Below are positions 15,736 to 25,858 of a stretch of 58,349 nt of DNA, in pieces; the first letter of the stretch is position 1, and each line of letters starts with the position of its first letter. The notes beneath the pieces are model-generated. The model did no database searches and had not been told where the DNA came from. It worked only from the letters and a program-made list of their open reading frames with translations. Source of the DNA: Pseudomonas fluorescens (lineage in GTDB: Bacteria > Pseudomonadota > Gammaproteobacteria > Pseudomonadales > Pseudomonadaceae); the NCBI RefSeq assembly GCF_000967965.1, contig NZ_LACC01000014.1, positions 122,115 through 180,463 on the forward strand, in the 5' to 3' direction. The position numbers were made by a program, and so were the translations under genes.

Positions 15736-16745
15736 CCAAAGACGGCGGCAGCGGCGGTGGAGGCGGTGGCGGTCACGGCGGTGGCGGCGGTTCCGGAGGC
15801 GGTGGTCACGGTGGTGGCGGCGGTTCCGGAGGTGGTGGTGGTTCTGGAGGCGGTGGCGGTGGTGGCTCCGGAGGCGGTGGTCACGGCGGTGACGGCGGAG
15901 GCGGCCACGGTGGTGGCGGCAACGGAGGTGGTGGTGGCTCCGGCAGTGGAGGCTCCGGAGGCGGTGGTCACGGTGGTGACGGCGGAGGCGGTCATGGTGC
16001 AGCCGGCCATGGTGGTGACGGTCATGCAGGCCCTGGGCGTGGCGATGCTGACCATGGTGGTATGGCCGGGAACAGAGGCCCGGGCAATGCGCATGACAAC
16101 GACGATGACCATGGTGGAATGGTCGGGAACAGAGGCCCAGGCAATGCGCGTAACGACGCGCGTGACAACGACGATGACAACGACGCGGATAACGCCGCAG
16201 ATGCAGCCAGGGAAGCCGCAGAAGACGCGGGTGACGCTGCCAGGGAAGCCGCGGAAGACAGAGGCGCTGCGAGAAATGACGCTGATGTAGCCAGAGACGC
16301 GGCCAAGGCTGATGCAGATGCAGCCCGGGACGCCGCCAGAGCTAAGGCGGATGCAGCCCGGGACGCCGCCAGAGCTGAGGCGGATGCAGCCCGGGATGCC
16401 GCAAGAGCTGCTGGCGTACCGCGCGCAGATGCAGATGCAGCCAGAGACGCCGCCAGAGCTAAGGCGGATGCAGCCCGGGACGCCGCCAAGGCCGACGCAG
16501 ATGCTGCCAGGGACGCAGCCAAAGCCAAGGCGAACGTAGCCAGAGAGGCTGACAAAGCCAAGGCGAACGCAGCGAGAGAGGCTGACAAAGCCAAGGCGAA
16601 CGCAGCGAGAGAGGCTGACAAGGCCAAGGCGAACGCAGTCAAAGAGGCTGACAAAGCCAAGGCGAGGGAGGCCAAAGAGGATGTAGCGGACGCCCCGGAT
16701 GCCCAGGACGCGCCGGATATCGACGCGGTTGAGGTAGAGAACTAG
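15633..16745 (+). CDS. Secreted Gly-rich protein with LEA-like 11-residue repeats (copy 1)
   Basis: A 370-residue protein. The signal peptide spans residues 1-35 (start MLLKKCLLALAIGGVLSAS, likely cut after VYA). Residues about 37-130 are a Gly/His-rich block of GGGG, GGGHGG and GGSGG units. A short Asp/Asn/Gly linker with MAGNRGPGNAHDND follows. From about 185 to 345 the protein is Ala/Asp/Arg/Lys-rich with a clear 11-residue period (KADAARDAARA, ADKAKANAARE). The end DAVEVEN is shared with the copy at 29698. Eleven-residue Ala/charged repeats are typical of group-3 LEA proteins and apolipoprotein-like helices, so a membrane- or desiccation-protective or matrix role is plausible but unproven. 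GGAGG precedes ATG 15633. An intrinsic terminator follows. Confidence 0.82.
   Translation: MLLKKCLLALAIGGVLSASTVLVPDYIGSFSSVYAKDGGSGGGGGGGHGGGGGSGGGGHGGGGGSGGGGGSGGGGGGGSGGGGHGGDGGGGHGGGGNGGGGGSGSGGSGGGGHGGDGGGGHGAAGHGGDGHAGPGRGDADHGGMAGNRGPGNAHDNDDDHGGMVGNRGPGNARNDARDNDDDNDADNAADAAREAAEDAGDAAREAAEDRGAARNDADVARDAAKADADAARDAARAKADAARDAARAEADAARDAARAAGVPRADADAARDAARAKADAARDAAKADADAARDAAKAKANVAREADKAKANAAREADKAKANAAREADKAKANAVKEADKAKAREAKEDVADAPDAQDAPDIDAVEVEN
16190..16660 (+). repeat. 33-bp tandem repeat coding 11-residue helix units (copy 1)
   Basis: Units such as GCGGATGCAGCCCGGGACGC plus 13 more bases recur with a 33-bp period in the first half. A second unit type built on GACAAAGCCAAGGCGAACGC follows in the second half. 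The period matches 11 codons, and adjacent units are nearly identical in DNA, which implies recent duplication and likely length variation. Confidence 0.8.
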
Positions 16746-16823
16746 GCCTGTACGTTCGGTAACGAACACCACGGGCATACCCGTCGATGACGTCCCGGGA
16801 GTTTGAAGGATGTATCGGCAATG

Positions 16824-16867
16824 AGTCGCAAGCCCTGAAGAATCGCGGGGCTTGCGACTTTTTTTTC
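16824..16867 (+). terminator. Rho-independent terminator of cassette copy 1
   Basis: AGTCGCAAGCCC pairs with GGGCTTGCGACT across a short loop and is followed by a run of T. The same terminator with a few changes ends the second cassette at 30554. Confidence 0.92.
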
Positions 16868-17000
16868 GAAATCTGTCGCAGGTCCGAAACACTGACGAGG
16901 ATGACGGTGGAGGAGACGGAACTGGACGGGTAAGCAATTGCCAGCCGTTCACAAAACCCCAAACCCTCCTTTTTCCTGATCCAGCGGATGTAATGGGTTA

Positions 17001-17026
17001 GTCCGGCACGACAAAATGTGCCGGAC
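17001..17026 (-). terminator. Hairpin after cusF
   Basis: GTCCGGCAC (17001-17009) and GTGCCGGAC (17018-17026) form a perfect 9-bp stem with an 8-nt loop, 18 bp past the stop of the CusF-like gene. No T-run follows, so it is probably a 3'-end stabilising hairpin or weak terminator for the cus operon. Confidence 0.5.
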
Positions 17027-17043
17027 ACTTCCACCACCGGAAT

Positions 17044-17394
17044 TTACTTGTTAATGGACACAATCGAGGCGCTGTTACCCTCCAGCCGGAAGGAAAACGA
17101 TACCCGGTCTCCAGGCACCAACCCCGACAACTGATCTTGCGTCACGGAAAAGGCCATCGTCATCGGCGGCCATTGCAGGGCGGGAACGGCGCCGTGGGCG
17201 ATCGTCACCGTATGCTTCGTAGTATCGATAGCCTTGATCGTACCTTCGGCATTGGAGACCGGAGCCTGTTTTGTTTCCTGCTTCATCTGCATGCCTTCCA
17301 TGCCATCCATTTTCATGCCCGGCATGTCCTGCGCGTGGGCAGACAGTGATAGCGCGAATACGGTGCTTGCGACTGCAATCAGGGTGAGTTTCAT
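17044..17394 (-). CDS. cusF: CusF-type periplasmic copper/silver chaperone
   Basis: A 116-residue protein with a signal peptide (1-21, LSLSAHAQ). A Met-rich stretch follows ([14 protein letters not shown], 24-37), then the CusF OB-fold domain. The Cu(I)/Ag(I) ligands of CusF are all present: H67, W75, M78 and M80 in AHG...QWPPMTM. It is the last gene of the operon, and its ATG overlaps the cusA stop by 4 bp (17391-17394). It is expected to hand periplasmic Cu(I)/Ag(I) to the CusCBA pump. Confidence 0.9.
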   Translation of the reverse strand: MKLTLIAVASTVFALSLSAHAQDMPGMKMDGMEGMQMKQETKQAPVSNAEGTIKAIDTTKHTVTIAHGAVPALQWPPMTMAFSVTQDQLSGLVPGDRVSFSFRLEGNSASIVSINK

Positions 17395-20300
17395 ACGACT
17401 TTTCCTTGAGGTGTGGTGGGTACAAGCAGAAGGTGCCGGCGGCGCATCAGGCGATACGCTGCCGGAATGACAAACAGGGATAGCAAGGGTGCCGTAACCA
17501 TGCCGCCGACCATGGGCGCGGCGATACGGCTCATGACTTCGCTGCCGGTGCCGCTGCCCAACAGGATGGGTAGCAGACCGGCAATGATCACCGCCACAGT
17601 CATGGCCTTGGGGCGCACGCGCTGCACAGCGCCTTCACGAATCGCCGCAACCAGCCCGCGTTCAGTGCTGTCACCGAGGTCTTCACGTTCGGCCCAGGCG
17701 TTTTTCAGGTAGAGCAACATAATCACGCCGAACTCGGCGGAAACACCGGCCAAGGCGATGAAGCCGACCCCGGTGGCGACCGACAGGTTGAAGCCCAACA
17801 GATAGAGAAACCATGCCCCCCCAGTCAGTGCGAATGGCAGGGTGGCCATGATCAGCAGGGCCTCATCGAATCGGGCAAAAGTCAGGTAAAGCAACACGAA
17901 GATGATCAGCAGCGTGGCAGGCACCACCAGTTTGAGCCGTGCGTTGGCCCTTTCGAGAAACTCGAACTGTCCTGAGTAACTGAGGCTCATGCCTGGCTGC
18001 AACCGGACCTGTTCATTGACGACCCGGCGTAGATCGGCGACCACAGAAGCAATGTCCCTGCCGCGCACATCGATGTACACCCAGCCTGAAGGCCGTGCGT
18101 TCTCGCTCTTGAGCATCGGTGGGCCGTCACTGACCTTGACCTTCGCTACCGTGCCAAGGGTGATCTGGCTCCCCAACGGGGTGTAGATCGGCAGTTGCTC
18201 CAGGGCGCCGAGCGAGTCGCGCCACTCCCGTGGGTAACGTACGTTGATCGGGAAACGTGCGAGACCTTCAATGGTCTCGCCGACGTTTTCACCACCAATG
18301 GCACCGGCCACGATGGACTGCACATCGGCGATGTTCAGCCCATAGCGGGCGGCGGCTTTGCGGTCGATATCGACATCGATATAGCGGCCGCCAGTCAGCC
18401 GCTCGGCCAGGGCCGAACTGACACCGGGTACATCCTTGGCCACTCGCTCGACCGCCTGGGTGACCGCATCGATTTCCGTCAGGTTGGTGCCGGCAACCTT
18501 TACACCGATCGGGCTCTTTATACCCGTCGCCAGCATGTCGATACGGTTGCGAATCGGCGGTATCCAGATGTTGGTCAAGCCGGGCACGCGCACCACGCGA
18601 TCCAGTTCTTCCACCAGTTTTTCCTGGGTCATACCGGCGCGCCATTGCTCATGTGGCTTGAACTGGATGGTGGTTTCGAACATTTCCAGCGGTGCCGGGT
18701 CGGTGGCGGTTTCGGCACGACCGGCTTTACCGAAGACGTGTTCGACCTCTGGCACGGTCTTGATCAAACGGTCAGTCTGTTGCAGCAGTTGCGCCGCTTT
18801 CTGCGCCGACAATCCCGGCAGGGCAGAAGGCATATAGAGCAGGTCGCCCTCGTCCAGCGGGGGTAGAAACTCGCCACCCAAGCGCGACATTGGCCATAGC
18901 GCGCTGACAAAAACCAATAGCGCGACCAGCAGCGTGATCTTCGGTCGACGCAAAACCGCGTCCAGGGCCGGCTGATAGATTCGAATCAACCACCGGTTCA
19001 ACGGGTTCTGTTGTTCACTGGGAATTCGTCCTCGAATCCAGTAGCCCATCAGCACCGGCACCAAGGTCACTGACAATCCCGCCGCTGCGGCCATGGCGTA
19101 GGTCTTGGTGAAAGCCAATGGGCCAAACAGCCGTCCTTCCTGAGCTTCCAGGGTGAACACCGGAATGAACGACAGGGTGATGATCAACAGACAGAAGAAA
19201 AGCGCTGGTCCCACTTCAGCCGCGGCTTCGGTCATCACGTGCCAATGACGTTCACCCTTCAGTTCCTCTCCAGGATTGGCCACGTGCCACGCTTCAATCT
19301 TCTTGTGGGCGTTCTCGATCATCACCACGGCGGCATCGACCATGGCGCCGATGGCGATGGCAATCCCGCCCAAGGACATGATGTTGGCGTTGATCCCTTG
19401 GTAGCGCATGACGATGAAGGCAATCAGCACCCCCACCGGCAGCGAAATGATCGCCACCAGCGATGAGCGCAAGTGCCAGAGAAAGATCCCGCAGACCAAC
19501 GCGACGACGATGAACTCTTCGATCAGTTTGTGGCTGAGGTTTTCCACCGCGCGGTCGATCAGCTTGCTACGGTCGTAGGTGGTGACGATTTCCACCCCGG
19601 CCGGCAGACTGCTTTTCAGTTCGTCGAGCTTGGTCTTGACCGCTGCGATGGTCTCGCGAGCATTCTTGCCGCTGCGCAAAATCACCACGCCACCGACGGT
19701 CTCGCCTTCGCCGTCGAGTTCGGTGATGCCACGGCGCATTTCCGGGCCCAACTGAATCGTGGCGACATCGCCAAGGGTCACCGGCACACCACCCGCACCC
19801 AGTTTTAGTGGAATCGCCCGAAAGTCATTGAGCGTCTTCAAGTAACCGGAAGCCCGCACGATGAACTCGGTCTCTGCCATCTCCAGCACGGCTCCACCGG
19901 TTTCCTGATTGGCCTTGCCGATAGCCTCGGTCACCGCGGCCTGAGTAAGGCCGAGGCTGGCCAGCTTCAGCGGATCAAGCTGTACCTGGTACTGCTTGAC
20001 CATGCCACCCACCGTGGCCACCTCCGCAACGTTCGGCAGCGTCTTGAGTTCGAACTTGAGGAACCAGTCCTGAAGCGCGCGCAGTTGCGCCAGGTCGTGT
20101 CCACCACTGCGATCCACCAGTGCGTACTGGTAGATCCAGCCCACTCCCGTCGCATCCGGCCCCAACGCTGGCTTGGCGCTGGCCGGCAACCGACTTTGTA
20201 TTTGACTCAGGTATTCCAACACCCGCGAGCGGGCCCAGTACAAGTCAGTGCCATCTTCAAACAGCACGTAGACAAAGCTGTCACCGAAGAAGGAGTAACC

Positions 20301-20549
20301 ACGCACGGTCTTGGCGCCCGGCACCGAGAGCATGGTGGTGGCCAACGGATAGGTCACCTGATTCTCGACAATCTGTGGCGCTTGTCCTGCATACGGGGTG
20401 CGGATGATCACCTGCACATCCGAGAGATCTGGCAGCGCATCGATGGGCGTGCTCTGTACAGACCAAATACCCCAAGCCGTAACGAACAACGTCGCCAGTA
20501 GCACCAGGAACCGGTTGGCCACAGACCAACGAATGAGGGCAGCAATCAT
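17391..20549 (-). CDS. cusA: CusA/CzcA-family heavy-metal efflux RND pump
   Basis: A 1052-residue inner-membrane RND transporter of full family length. Twelve membrane segments are expected: one at the N-terminus, blocks near 335-540 and 860-1040. Substrate type is indicated by the three methionines of CusA, seen in [20 protein letters not shown] and [12 protein letters not shown], which match the Cu(I)/Ag(I) site of the E. coli protein. Proton-relay acidic residues lie in the [15 protein letters not shown] segment of TM4. It overlaps cusB and cusF by 4 bp each, so translation of the operon is coupled. It drives export of Cu(I)/Ag(I) through CusB and CusC. Confidence 0.95.
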   Translation of the reverse strand: MIAALIRWSVANRFLVLLATLFVTAWGIWSVQSTPIDALPDLSDVQVIIRTPYAGQAPQIVENQVTYPLATTMLSVPGAKTVRGYSFFGDSFVYVLFEDGTDLYWARSRVLEYLSQIQSRLPASAKPALGPDATGVGWIYQYALVDRSGGHDLAQLRALQDWFLKFELKTLPNVAEVATVGGMVKQYQVQLDPLKLASLGLTQAAVTEAIGKANQETGGAVLEMAETEFIVRASGYLKTLNDFRAIPLKLGAGGVPVTLGDVATIQLGPEMRRGITELDGEGETVGGVVILRSGKNARETIAAVKTKLDELKSSLPAGVEIVTTYDRSKLIDRAVENLSHKLIEEFIVVALVCGIFLWHLRSSLVAIISLPVGVLIAFIVMRYQGINANIMSLGGIAIAIGAMVDAAVVMIENAHKKIEAWHVANPGEELKGERHWHVMTEAAAEVGPALFFCLLIITLSFIPVFTLEAQEGRLFGPLAFTKTYAMAAAAGLSVTLVPVLMGYWIRGRIPSEQQNPLNRWLIRIYQPALDAVLRRPKITLLVALLVFVSALWPMSRLGGEFLPPLDEGDLLYMPSALPGLSAQKAAQLLQQTDRLIKTVPEVEHVFGKAGRAETATDPAPLEMFETTIQFKPHEQWRAGMTQEKLVEELDRVVRVPGLTNIWIPPIRNRIDMLATGIKSPIGVKVAGTNLTEIDAVTQAVERVAKDVPGVSSALAERLTGGRYIDVDIDRKAAARYGLNIADVQSIVAGAIGGENVGETIEGLARFPINVRYPREWRDSLGALEQLPIYTPLGSQITLGTVAKVKVSDGPPMLKSENARPSGWVYIDVRGRDIASVVADLRRVVNEQVRLQPGMSLSYSGQFEFLERANARLKLVVPATLLIIFVLLYLTFARFDEALLIMATLPFALTGGAWFLYLLGFNLSVATGVGFIALAGVSAEFGVIMLLYLKNAWAEREDLGDSTERGLVAAIREGAVQRVRPKAMTVAVIIAGLLPILLGSGTGSEVMSRIAAPMVGGMVTAPLLSLFVIPAAYRLMRRRHLLLVPTTPQGKVV

Positions 20550-22030
20550 GGCTGGCCCCCCGATTTATCCAGGCGCTCGACACGCAAGCCATCGTCGGTC
20601 TGGCTCACTGCGACCCGAACCTTGTCACCCGCCTTGAGGCCCTGCATCAGCGCCGGACTGGCGAGTGGGAACGTCATCGTCATGCCAGGCATGCCCAGTG
20701 TCTTGAAAGGGCCGTGGGCGAGCGTGACTTCTTTTTCATTGATCTCAACGATCTGCCCATCCGCCTCATGCAAACCGGCGGCTGCTCCACTGGGTGGCGA
20801 CTCTTCCTCCGTACGAGCAACAATGCCCTTGAGACTGGCCTCGGAATCGAGGAGGAACTGGCCAGACGTAACCACCTTCTGGCCTTCTTCCAGACCTTTC
20901 AAAATCGCCGTCTTGCCATCGCTTTCCTGCCCGGGTTGCACCTCCACCGGGCGGTAGCGACCGGCGTCTTCGGCGAGCATCACCAGGGCACGGCGGCCAG
21001 TGCGAATCACCGCTTCGCTCGGCACCCACAACACACTTTGCTCAGTTGCACGATTCAGGCGGACCTGCGCCGTCAAACCTGGTCTCAGGCGTCCGTCCGG
21101 ATTGGGTAGCTCGACACGTACGCGAAGGGTGCGGCTGTCCGGATTGGTCTCGGGTAAAATCGCGCTGACCTTGCCACTGAGCGTTGCCCCTGGAAAGGCT
21201 GGCAAGCGCGCTTCGACTGCCTGCCCCATGGTGATGGCTCCGGCATCCGATTCCGGAACGGCCACGGCCAGCCAGACACTGCTCAAGCCATTGACGCGTG
21301 CCAGAGTCTCGCCAGCCGCCACGGTCATACCCGCACGTACGTTCAACTCTTGCAGCACGCCGCTGATGGGGCTGGTGAGGGTCAGGTTCGGTTGGACTTT
21401 GCCACTGCGCTCTACCTGGGTGATCAGCGCAACCGGCATTCCTGTGAGCCGCAGTCGTTGACGGGCCGCAGCCAACAGATCGGCATCACCGTTGCGCTTG
21501 AGGGCAAGGAACTCTGTCTGGGCAGCCGCCCACTCCGGCACCAGGATATCCGCCAGTGCCGCATTGGCGTTGAGCAGGTCACCGGGTGCATGGGCATAGA
21601 CCCTCTCCACAAAGCCCGCTGTACGAGCTTGAATCACCGCGACATCCCGCTCGTTGAACGCCAGGACACCGGTCACGTCGAGGCTGGACTCAAAATTTCC
21701 ACGAGCGACAGTCGCAAAACGCAGACCGAGATTCTGGGTCAGACCCGGATCGATACTGACGGTCGCACGATCCCCGACGCCGCTGGCGTACTGGGGGACC
21801 AGTTGCATGTCCATGAAAGGCGACTTGCCCGGCTTATCGAACTTTTGCTGCGGGTACATGGGGTCATACCAATACAGAGCCTTGCGTTCATCCGGTGAAT
21901 TGAGGCTCTGCTCCGGGGCGGTACTTGGTATTTCGCTCATGCGCTGGTGAGCGAGCCAGTAGCCACCGGCAACACCCAATGCCAGCGAGATGCCAACCAG
22001 CAATACCCGGTTCCATTTTTCAAGGATCAT
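20546..22030 (-). CDS. cusB: CusB-type periplasmic adaptor with heavy-metal domain and fused CusF domain
   Basis: A 494-residue membrane-fusion protein. A single N-terminal membrane anchor (about 8-27) is followed by a heavy-metal-binding motif ([20 protein letters not shown], 53-72, then MDMQLVPQY). The barrel-sandwich hybrid, coiled hairpin and beta-barrel domains follow. The last ~75 residues are a CusF-like domain ([19 protein letters not shown], then GMPGMTMTF) that keeps the His and Met-x-Met ligands, with Met in place of the usual Trp neighbourhood. The fusion places a metal-capture domain on the adaptor itself, in addition to the free CusF encoded downstream. It overlaps cusA and cusC by 4 bp each. 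Confidence 0.93.
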   Translation of the reverse strand: MILEKWNRVLLVGISLALGVAGGYWLAHQRMSEIPSTAPEQSLNSPDERKALYWYDPMYPQQKFDKPGKSPFMDMQLVPQYASGVGDRATVSIDPGLTQNLGLRFATVARGNFESSLDVTGVLAFNERDVAVIQARTAGFVERVYAHAPGDLLNANAALADILVPEWAAAQTEFLALKRNGDADLLAAARQRLRLTGMPVALITQVERSGKVQPNLTLTSPISGVLQELNVRAGMTVAAGETLARVNGLSSVWLAVAVPESDAGAITMGQAVEARLPAFPGATLSGKVSAILPETNPDSRTLRVRVELPNPDGRLRPGLTAQVRLNRATEQSVLWVPSEAVIRTGRRALVMLAEDAGRYRPVEVQPGQESDGKTAILKGLEEGQKVVTSGQFLLDSEASLKGIVARTEEESPPSGAAAGLHEADGQIVEINEKEVTLAHGPFKTLGMPGMTMTFPLASPALMQGLKAGDKVRVAVSQTDDGLRVERLDKSGGQP

Positions 22031-23283
22031 TGGCTGGACTCCCCATAAGCAAAAAACAGACGCGCACTGGTCAGGGCTCGTTGCTCCTCCACATCGATCT
22101 GTTTGAGTCGGGCTTCGATGAGTTCTCGTCGGGCGGCAACAACGGCGTTTAGATCGCCCTTGCCGGCACGGTAGCTGGCCATGCTGAGATCGACCTTTTC
22201 CCTGGCCAGCGGCAGCAGGCTTTCCTGGTTGCGGCTTACCGCACGATTCAGGCGCTCATAGTCAGCCAGTTCGTTTTCCAGTTGCTGAGTGTGCTCGCGT
22301 GACAGGGCTTCGCGCTCAGCCTCAAGCTGGTTGAGTTCAGCCTGTTTGGCTGCGATTTTGGGGTTTTGCCGGGAGTCAGGAAACAGCGGCAAGTCCCAGG
22401 ACAATTGCACGCTGACCATGTCGCCGAACTGGCGATCGCGATGTTGATAGTCAAGCTCCCAACTCCAGTCTGACTTTTTCTCCGACTCGGCTTCACGAAC
22501 CTTGGCTTGCGCTTCGCGGGTCATCGGCGCAAACGCGGCCAACTCGGGGTGGTGTTGCAGTTTATGGGTGTAGCTTGAGGAATCGACAGGCCACTGCGGC
22601 AAGCTGCCCACAGGCTTGTCGTTGGCGGCGGAGCCAATCCAGCGTTTGAGGGCCGCTCGGGCCTGCGCTCTCTGGAGAACCAGATCGTCCTGTTGCTCCG
22701 CCAGTCGAGCCGCTTCTTGCTTGGGCGTCACCGCATCGGCGGGTTGAGCGCGGCCACCGGCAATCTGGGCCCGGACGGTATCGGTCAGCAGACGGTTTTC
22801 TTTGTAGAAGTCCTGGAACAACGCATCTTTGCGCTCGACCGAGTAGCTGCTGATCCAGGCCAATGCCGTGGACTGGCGCACGTTCAGTCGTGCAACCCGA
22901 CGCTCGGCGGCAGCGCGATCAACGGCGGCGTTGGCGACCTCGATGCGAGCTTTGCGTTTGTCACCGTTGGGCATCTCTTGCCTGACCCCGACCATTTGCA
23001 TGGTCATGAAGTCGTCGTTGATGCTCCAGCGATCCGGGCCACCGATGGGGTAGTTCTGCACACCTGCCAGTAACTTGGGGTCGGGTAATTCACCCGCTGG
23101 AATAGCCGCACTGCTGGCAGCCTGAATCTTTGCATCTTGAGCAGCCAGCGACGGCGCATTGTTTTCGGCCAGCCGCAGCGCTTCATCGAGTGTCAATGCG
23201 GCAGCGAAGCTCGGCAATGCCAGTACGCTTGCCGCCAGACCGGCCACGAGGGACCAACCTGTGCAATAGCACTTGGAGTTCAT
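22027..23283 (-). CDS. cusC: TolC-family outer-membrane channel of the Cus system
   Basis: About 418 residues from ATG 23283, which follows CAGGAA. An upstream start at 23313 would precede the signal sequence. The signal peptide is about 1-28 (VLALPSFAAAL). Two TolC (OEP) repeats follow: LTLDEALRLAENNAPSLAAQ and a second starting near DWSWELDYQHRDRQFG, with long helical regions. No lipobox Cys at the cleavage site is evident, unlike E. coli CusC. It is the first pump gene in the operon and overlaps cusB by 4 bp. Confidence 0.9.
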   Translation of the reverse strand: MNSKCYCTGWSLVAGLAASVLALPSFAAALTLDEALRLAENNAPSLAAQDAKIQAASSAAIPAGELPDPKLLAGVQNYPIGGPDRWSINDDFMTMQMVGVRQEMPNGDKRKARIEVANAAVDRAAAERRVARLNVRQSTALAWISSYSVERKDALFQDFYKENRLLTDTVRAQIAGGRAQPADAVTPKQEAARLAEQQDDLVLQRAQARAALKRWIGSAANDKPVGSLPQWPVDSSSYTHKLQHHPELAAFAPMTREAQAKVREAESEKKSDWSWELDYQHRDRQFGDMVSVQLSWDLPLFPDSRQNPKIAAKQAELNQLEAEREALSREHTQQLENELADYERLNRAVSRNQESLLPLAREKVDLSMASYRAGKGDLNAVVAARRELIEARLKQIDVEEQRALTSARLFFAYGESSQ

Positions 23284-23383
23284 GTTTACGATTCCTGTGA
23301 TCATCCACTGCACGCGTCAAAAAGACATGCGCGCAGCCAGTCCATCCCGCTAATGCGGAATGAGGCTCAATGTTGGACAGGAA

Positions 23384-23725
23384 TCAAACGCGAGGCGGTC
23401 GCCATACCCCGGACGAGGTTTGTACGGGCAGGGAATCACTGAAGAAGGAAACCACTACGGGGCTGAACACGGTGACAGGAGGCTTGAGGATCGAGACTTG
23501 CAGCATGCCGCCAGTCTTGCATTCCTGGCCCGGCTTGCAGGGCTTGCCATGCTCTGTCGGGCTTTTCATGTCGTTGCAGCAGTCCATTCCCATGTCATCC
23601 ATCATCGCCATGCCCATTGTCTTCATCGGGCACGGTTCTGTGGGCGCCTGAACACCCGCCATCCCGCTGAGGGGAAGCACCAGGCTAATCACGAAAATGA
23701 GGCAAAACCGCAGGTAGCGTTTCAT
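23384..23725 (-). CDS. Met/Cys-rich exported protein at the head of the cus operon
   Basis: A 113-residue protein with a signal peptide (1-23, LVLPLSGMAG). The centre is Met/Cys-rich (CPMKTMGMAMMDDMGMDCC, 32-50; KPCKPGQEC) and is followed by a hydrophobic segment (ILKPPVTVFSPVVVSFF). Soft thiol and thioether ligands suggest Cu(I) or Ag(I) binding or sensing in the periplasm. It precedes cusC by about 100 bp on the same strand and is probably co-transcribed. No named family was recognised with confidence. Confidence 0.75.
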   Translation of the reverse strand: MKRYLRFCLIFVISLVLPLSGMAGVQAPTEPCPMKTMGMAMMDDMGMDCCNDMKSPTEHGKPCKPGQECKTGGMLQVSILKPPVTVFSPVVVSFFSDSLPVQTSSGVWRPPRV

Positions 23726-24033
23726 GGGCTGGAGTGTAGTGGCTGAAATGGGCTCTTACAATTGGATGGATGTTCTCACAGCCTGCCGAAGGCCCTGACT
23801 CAGGCGATATCACCGTATCTGTATTAAGCCAGCATTATCGCTGACAGAGGGTTTACGCAGCAGGTGCAATGACCCACAAGCGACATGCGTTGAAATTTCC
23901 TGCCGCAATCCAGCCTATCCATGGTGGTTTGTGCGAAAGACCGCACGGTTACCTGAGGTTTTTGCACGAATCTTCACGCTGGAGGTCGCACCAGACCGCA
24001 ATCAGCAAGAAGCGGGCGTTGGATGCCCATCGC
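23726..24033. other. Intergenic, cus promoter region
   Basis: A 308-bp gap between the cus operon (reading left) and the 3' end of the RpiR gene. It must hold the cus promoter. No clear CopR/CusR-type palindrome was recognised, and no copRS or cusRS genes are in the window. Confidence 0.5.
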
Positions 24034-24942
24034 TCACTTTTTTGCTGGTTTGCCGCTGGCAGGGATGTGCAGGTACGACATCACGCTTTCAGTCAGTTCG
24101 GTTGCCAGTTTGACCGCTTCTTTATTGCGCGCCATCACGCCGGCGACCAGGCCTTCGATCAAGGCCAGTACGGCGATGTTGGAACTGGTCAGCACCGGGT
24201 GATCGCAAGGCGCAAACAGCGTGTGCTGGGCAATGCCGGTGAGCGGCGAGGCAGGTGAGTCGGTAATTGCCAGCACCGATGCGCCGCGTTCATTGGCGAA
24301 GCGTGCCAGTTGCAGGGTGTCGAGGGAGTAGCGCGGCAGGGCGATCGCCAGCAGCACGTCCTGGTCGGTGATTGCGGCCAGGCGGTAAGCGGCGTTTTCG
24401 TTACCACCCTCCATGCTGATGGCCGTGGCGTCCGCACAGAAGGGCATCAGGGTCGACGCGGCGAGGCCGGCGAAGTAGACACTGTTGCCAAAGCCCAGGA
24501 TGTAGATTTTGCGCGCTTTGATCAGGCGAGTGACGAATGCTTCGAAGGTGTCGGCGTGGTTGTTGCTCGCCGCAGTGGCCAGGTTGCTGCTGGCGCTCTG
24601 CAGTTGTTCATGCAGGCCAAACGCGCCGCCGGGGCGATGGGCAAGTTCGTTGCGCAGCTTGTCGACCGGCGACACCATCTGCTGCAACGTTGCGACCAGC
24701 TCGGCCTTCATGCCGCTGTAGCCACCGAGGTCCAGGGCTTTGGCCAGACGGTTGACGGCGGCGGGTGAGGTCAATGTTTCGTGAGCCATCTCCTCGATGG
24801 TCAGCGTCGCGGCCTTGAGCGGGTGACGCAGGATAAAGTCCGCGACCTTGCGCAGTGACGGCGGCAGATCGGAAACGATTTCCGTCAGTTTGCGCATGAC
24901 CGGCGCGGCATAGACAGTGGTGTCTTTCGATGGGGTGGGCAT
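24034..24942 (-). CDS. MurR/RpiR-family transcriptional regulator
   Basis: A 302-residue regulator. The N-terminal HTH_6 domain (about 13-90) includes LTIEEMAHETLTSPAAVNRLAKAL. A C-terminal SIS domain (about 125-260) contains KIYILGFGNSVYFAGLAAS and the phosphosugar-binding-like ALPRYSLDTLQLARFANERG. RpiR proteins usually sense phosphosugars, but several Pseudomonas members control amino-acid or carboxylate uptake. It lies 127 bp downstream of the Aot-like operon in the same direction, in the place that argR holds after aotP in P. aeruginosa. Control of that operon is inferred. Confidence 0.9.
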   Translation of the reverse strand: MPTPSKDTTVYAAPVMRKLTEIVSDLPPSLRKVADFILRHPLKAATLTIEEMAHETLTSPAAVNRLAKALDLGGYSGMKAELVATLQQMVSPVDKLRNELAHRPGGAFGLHEQLQSASSNLATAASNNHADTFEAFVTRLIKARKIYILGFGNSVYFAGLAASTLMPFCADATAISMEGGNENAAYRLAAITDQDVLLAIALPRYSLDTLQLARFANERGASVLAITDSPASPLTGIAQHTLFAPCDHPVLTSSNIAVLALIEGLVAGVMARNKEAVKLATELTESVMSYLHIPASGKPAKK

Positions 24943-24993
24943 ATCCGGCTCAACATTTCCTGAAGGTGAGAGAAGGGCTGTGCCTGATGCCCT

Positions 24994-25032
24994 GACAAGG
25001 TTGGCCGGAGTGTATCCGAAGCCAACCTTGTC
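24994..25032. promoter_or_regulatory. 12-bp perfect inverted repeat before the RpiR gene
   Basis: GACAAGGTTGGC (24994-25005) and GCCAACCTTGTC (25021-25032) are perfect inverted repeats separated by 15 bp, 52-90 bp upstream of the RpiR start and after the ABC ATPase stop. There is no T-run. It may be an operator for RpiR, or a terminator/attenuator between the transporter genes and the regulator. Confidence 0.55.
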
Positions 25033-25069
25033 TGGGCAGCGCCGAGCAGTGCATGGGTGGGGGGCGGCG

Positions 25070-25840
25070 TTACTTCAGGCTCCCGGCCAGAAACTGCCGG
25101 AGGCGTTCGGACTGCGGGTTGACCAGCACTTCACGCGGGTCGCCGCGCTCTTCGACCATGCCCTTGTGCAGGAACACCAGTTGGTTCGAAACCTCGCGGG
25201 CAAAGCCCATTTCGTGAGTCACCACCACCATGGTGCGGCCTTCCTGCGCCAGATCCTGCATGACTTTAAGCACTTCGCCGACCAGTTCGGGGTCGAGGGC
25301 CGACGTCGGCTCATCGAACAGCATCACTTGCGGTTCCATCGCCAGTGCGCGGGCAATGGCCACGCGCTGCTGCTCGCCACCGGACATATGCGCCGGCCAG
25401 GCGTTCATGCGGTGCGCCACACCGACTTTGTCCAGGTAGTGCTCGGCCTTTTCCCGTGCCTCTTTCTTGCCCAGGCCCAGGCCCAGCACATGCACTGGCG
25501 CTTCCATGACGTTTTCCAGAGCGCTCATGTGTGACCACAGGTTGAAGTGCTGAAACACCATCGATAGTTGCGAGCGCATGCGTTGCAACTGTTTGGGTTC
25601 GGCCGCCTTCAGTCCGCCGAGCTTGTTGGCCACCAGCTTGAGCGGTTCGCCATTGAGCACGATATTGCCCGCATTGGGTTGCTCCAGCAGGTTGATGCAG
25701 CGCAGGAACGTACTTTTACCAGAGCCACTGGAGCCGATGATGCTGATCACGTCACCGGCCTGTGCCTGCAGGGAAACGCCCTTGAGCACCTGATGCGCGC
25801 CGTAGCTTTTATGCAGGTCTCGAACTTCAAGTTTGTACAT
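25070..25840 (-). CDS. Polar amino-acid ABC transporter ATPase (AotP/HisP-like)
   Basis: A 256-residue ATPase with Walker [10 protein letters not shown] (36-44), signature SGGEQQR (153-159), Walker B VMLFDE (172-177) and H-loop His209. The motif [22 protein letters not shown] is typical of the HisP/AotP group for basic amino acids. It is the last gene of the five-gene transporter operon, 18 bp after the AotO-like gene. It powers uptake by the two permeases at 26981 and 27693. Confidence 0.93.
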   Translation of the reverse strand: MYKLEVRDLHKSYGAHQVLKGVSLQAQAGDVISIIGSSGSGKSTFLRCINLLEQPNAGNIVLNGEPLKLVANKLGGLKAAEPKQLQRMRSQLSMVFQHFNLWSHMSALENVMEAPVHVLGLGLGKKEAREKAEHYLDKVGVAHRMNAWPAHMSGGEQQRVAIARALAMEPQVMLFDEPTSALDPELVGEVLKVMQDLAQEGRTMVVVTHEMGFAREVSNQLVFLHKGMVEERGDPREVLVNPQSERLRQFLAGSLK

Positions 25841-25858
25841 GGTTTGAACTCTCTGGAG

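Noticed and set aside
15528..16952. 474-codon minus-strand frame opposite cassette copy 1
   Set aside because: Ser/Thr/Cys/Val-rich translation is the antisense of GC-rich repeats. The plus strand has a signal peptide, ribosome site, promoter and terminator.
23726..23870. CopR/CusR box before the cus operon
   Set aside because: CTTACAATTGG on the plus strand looked promising, but no matching second half-site was found at a suitable distance.
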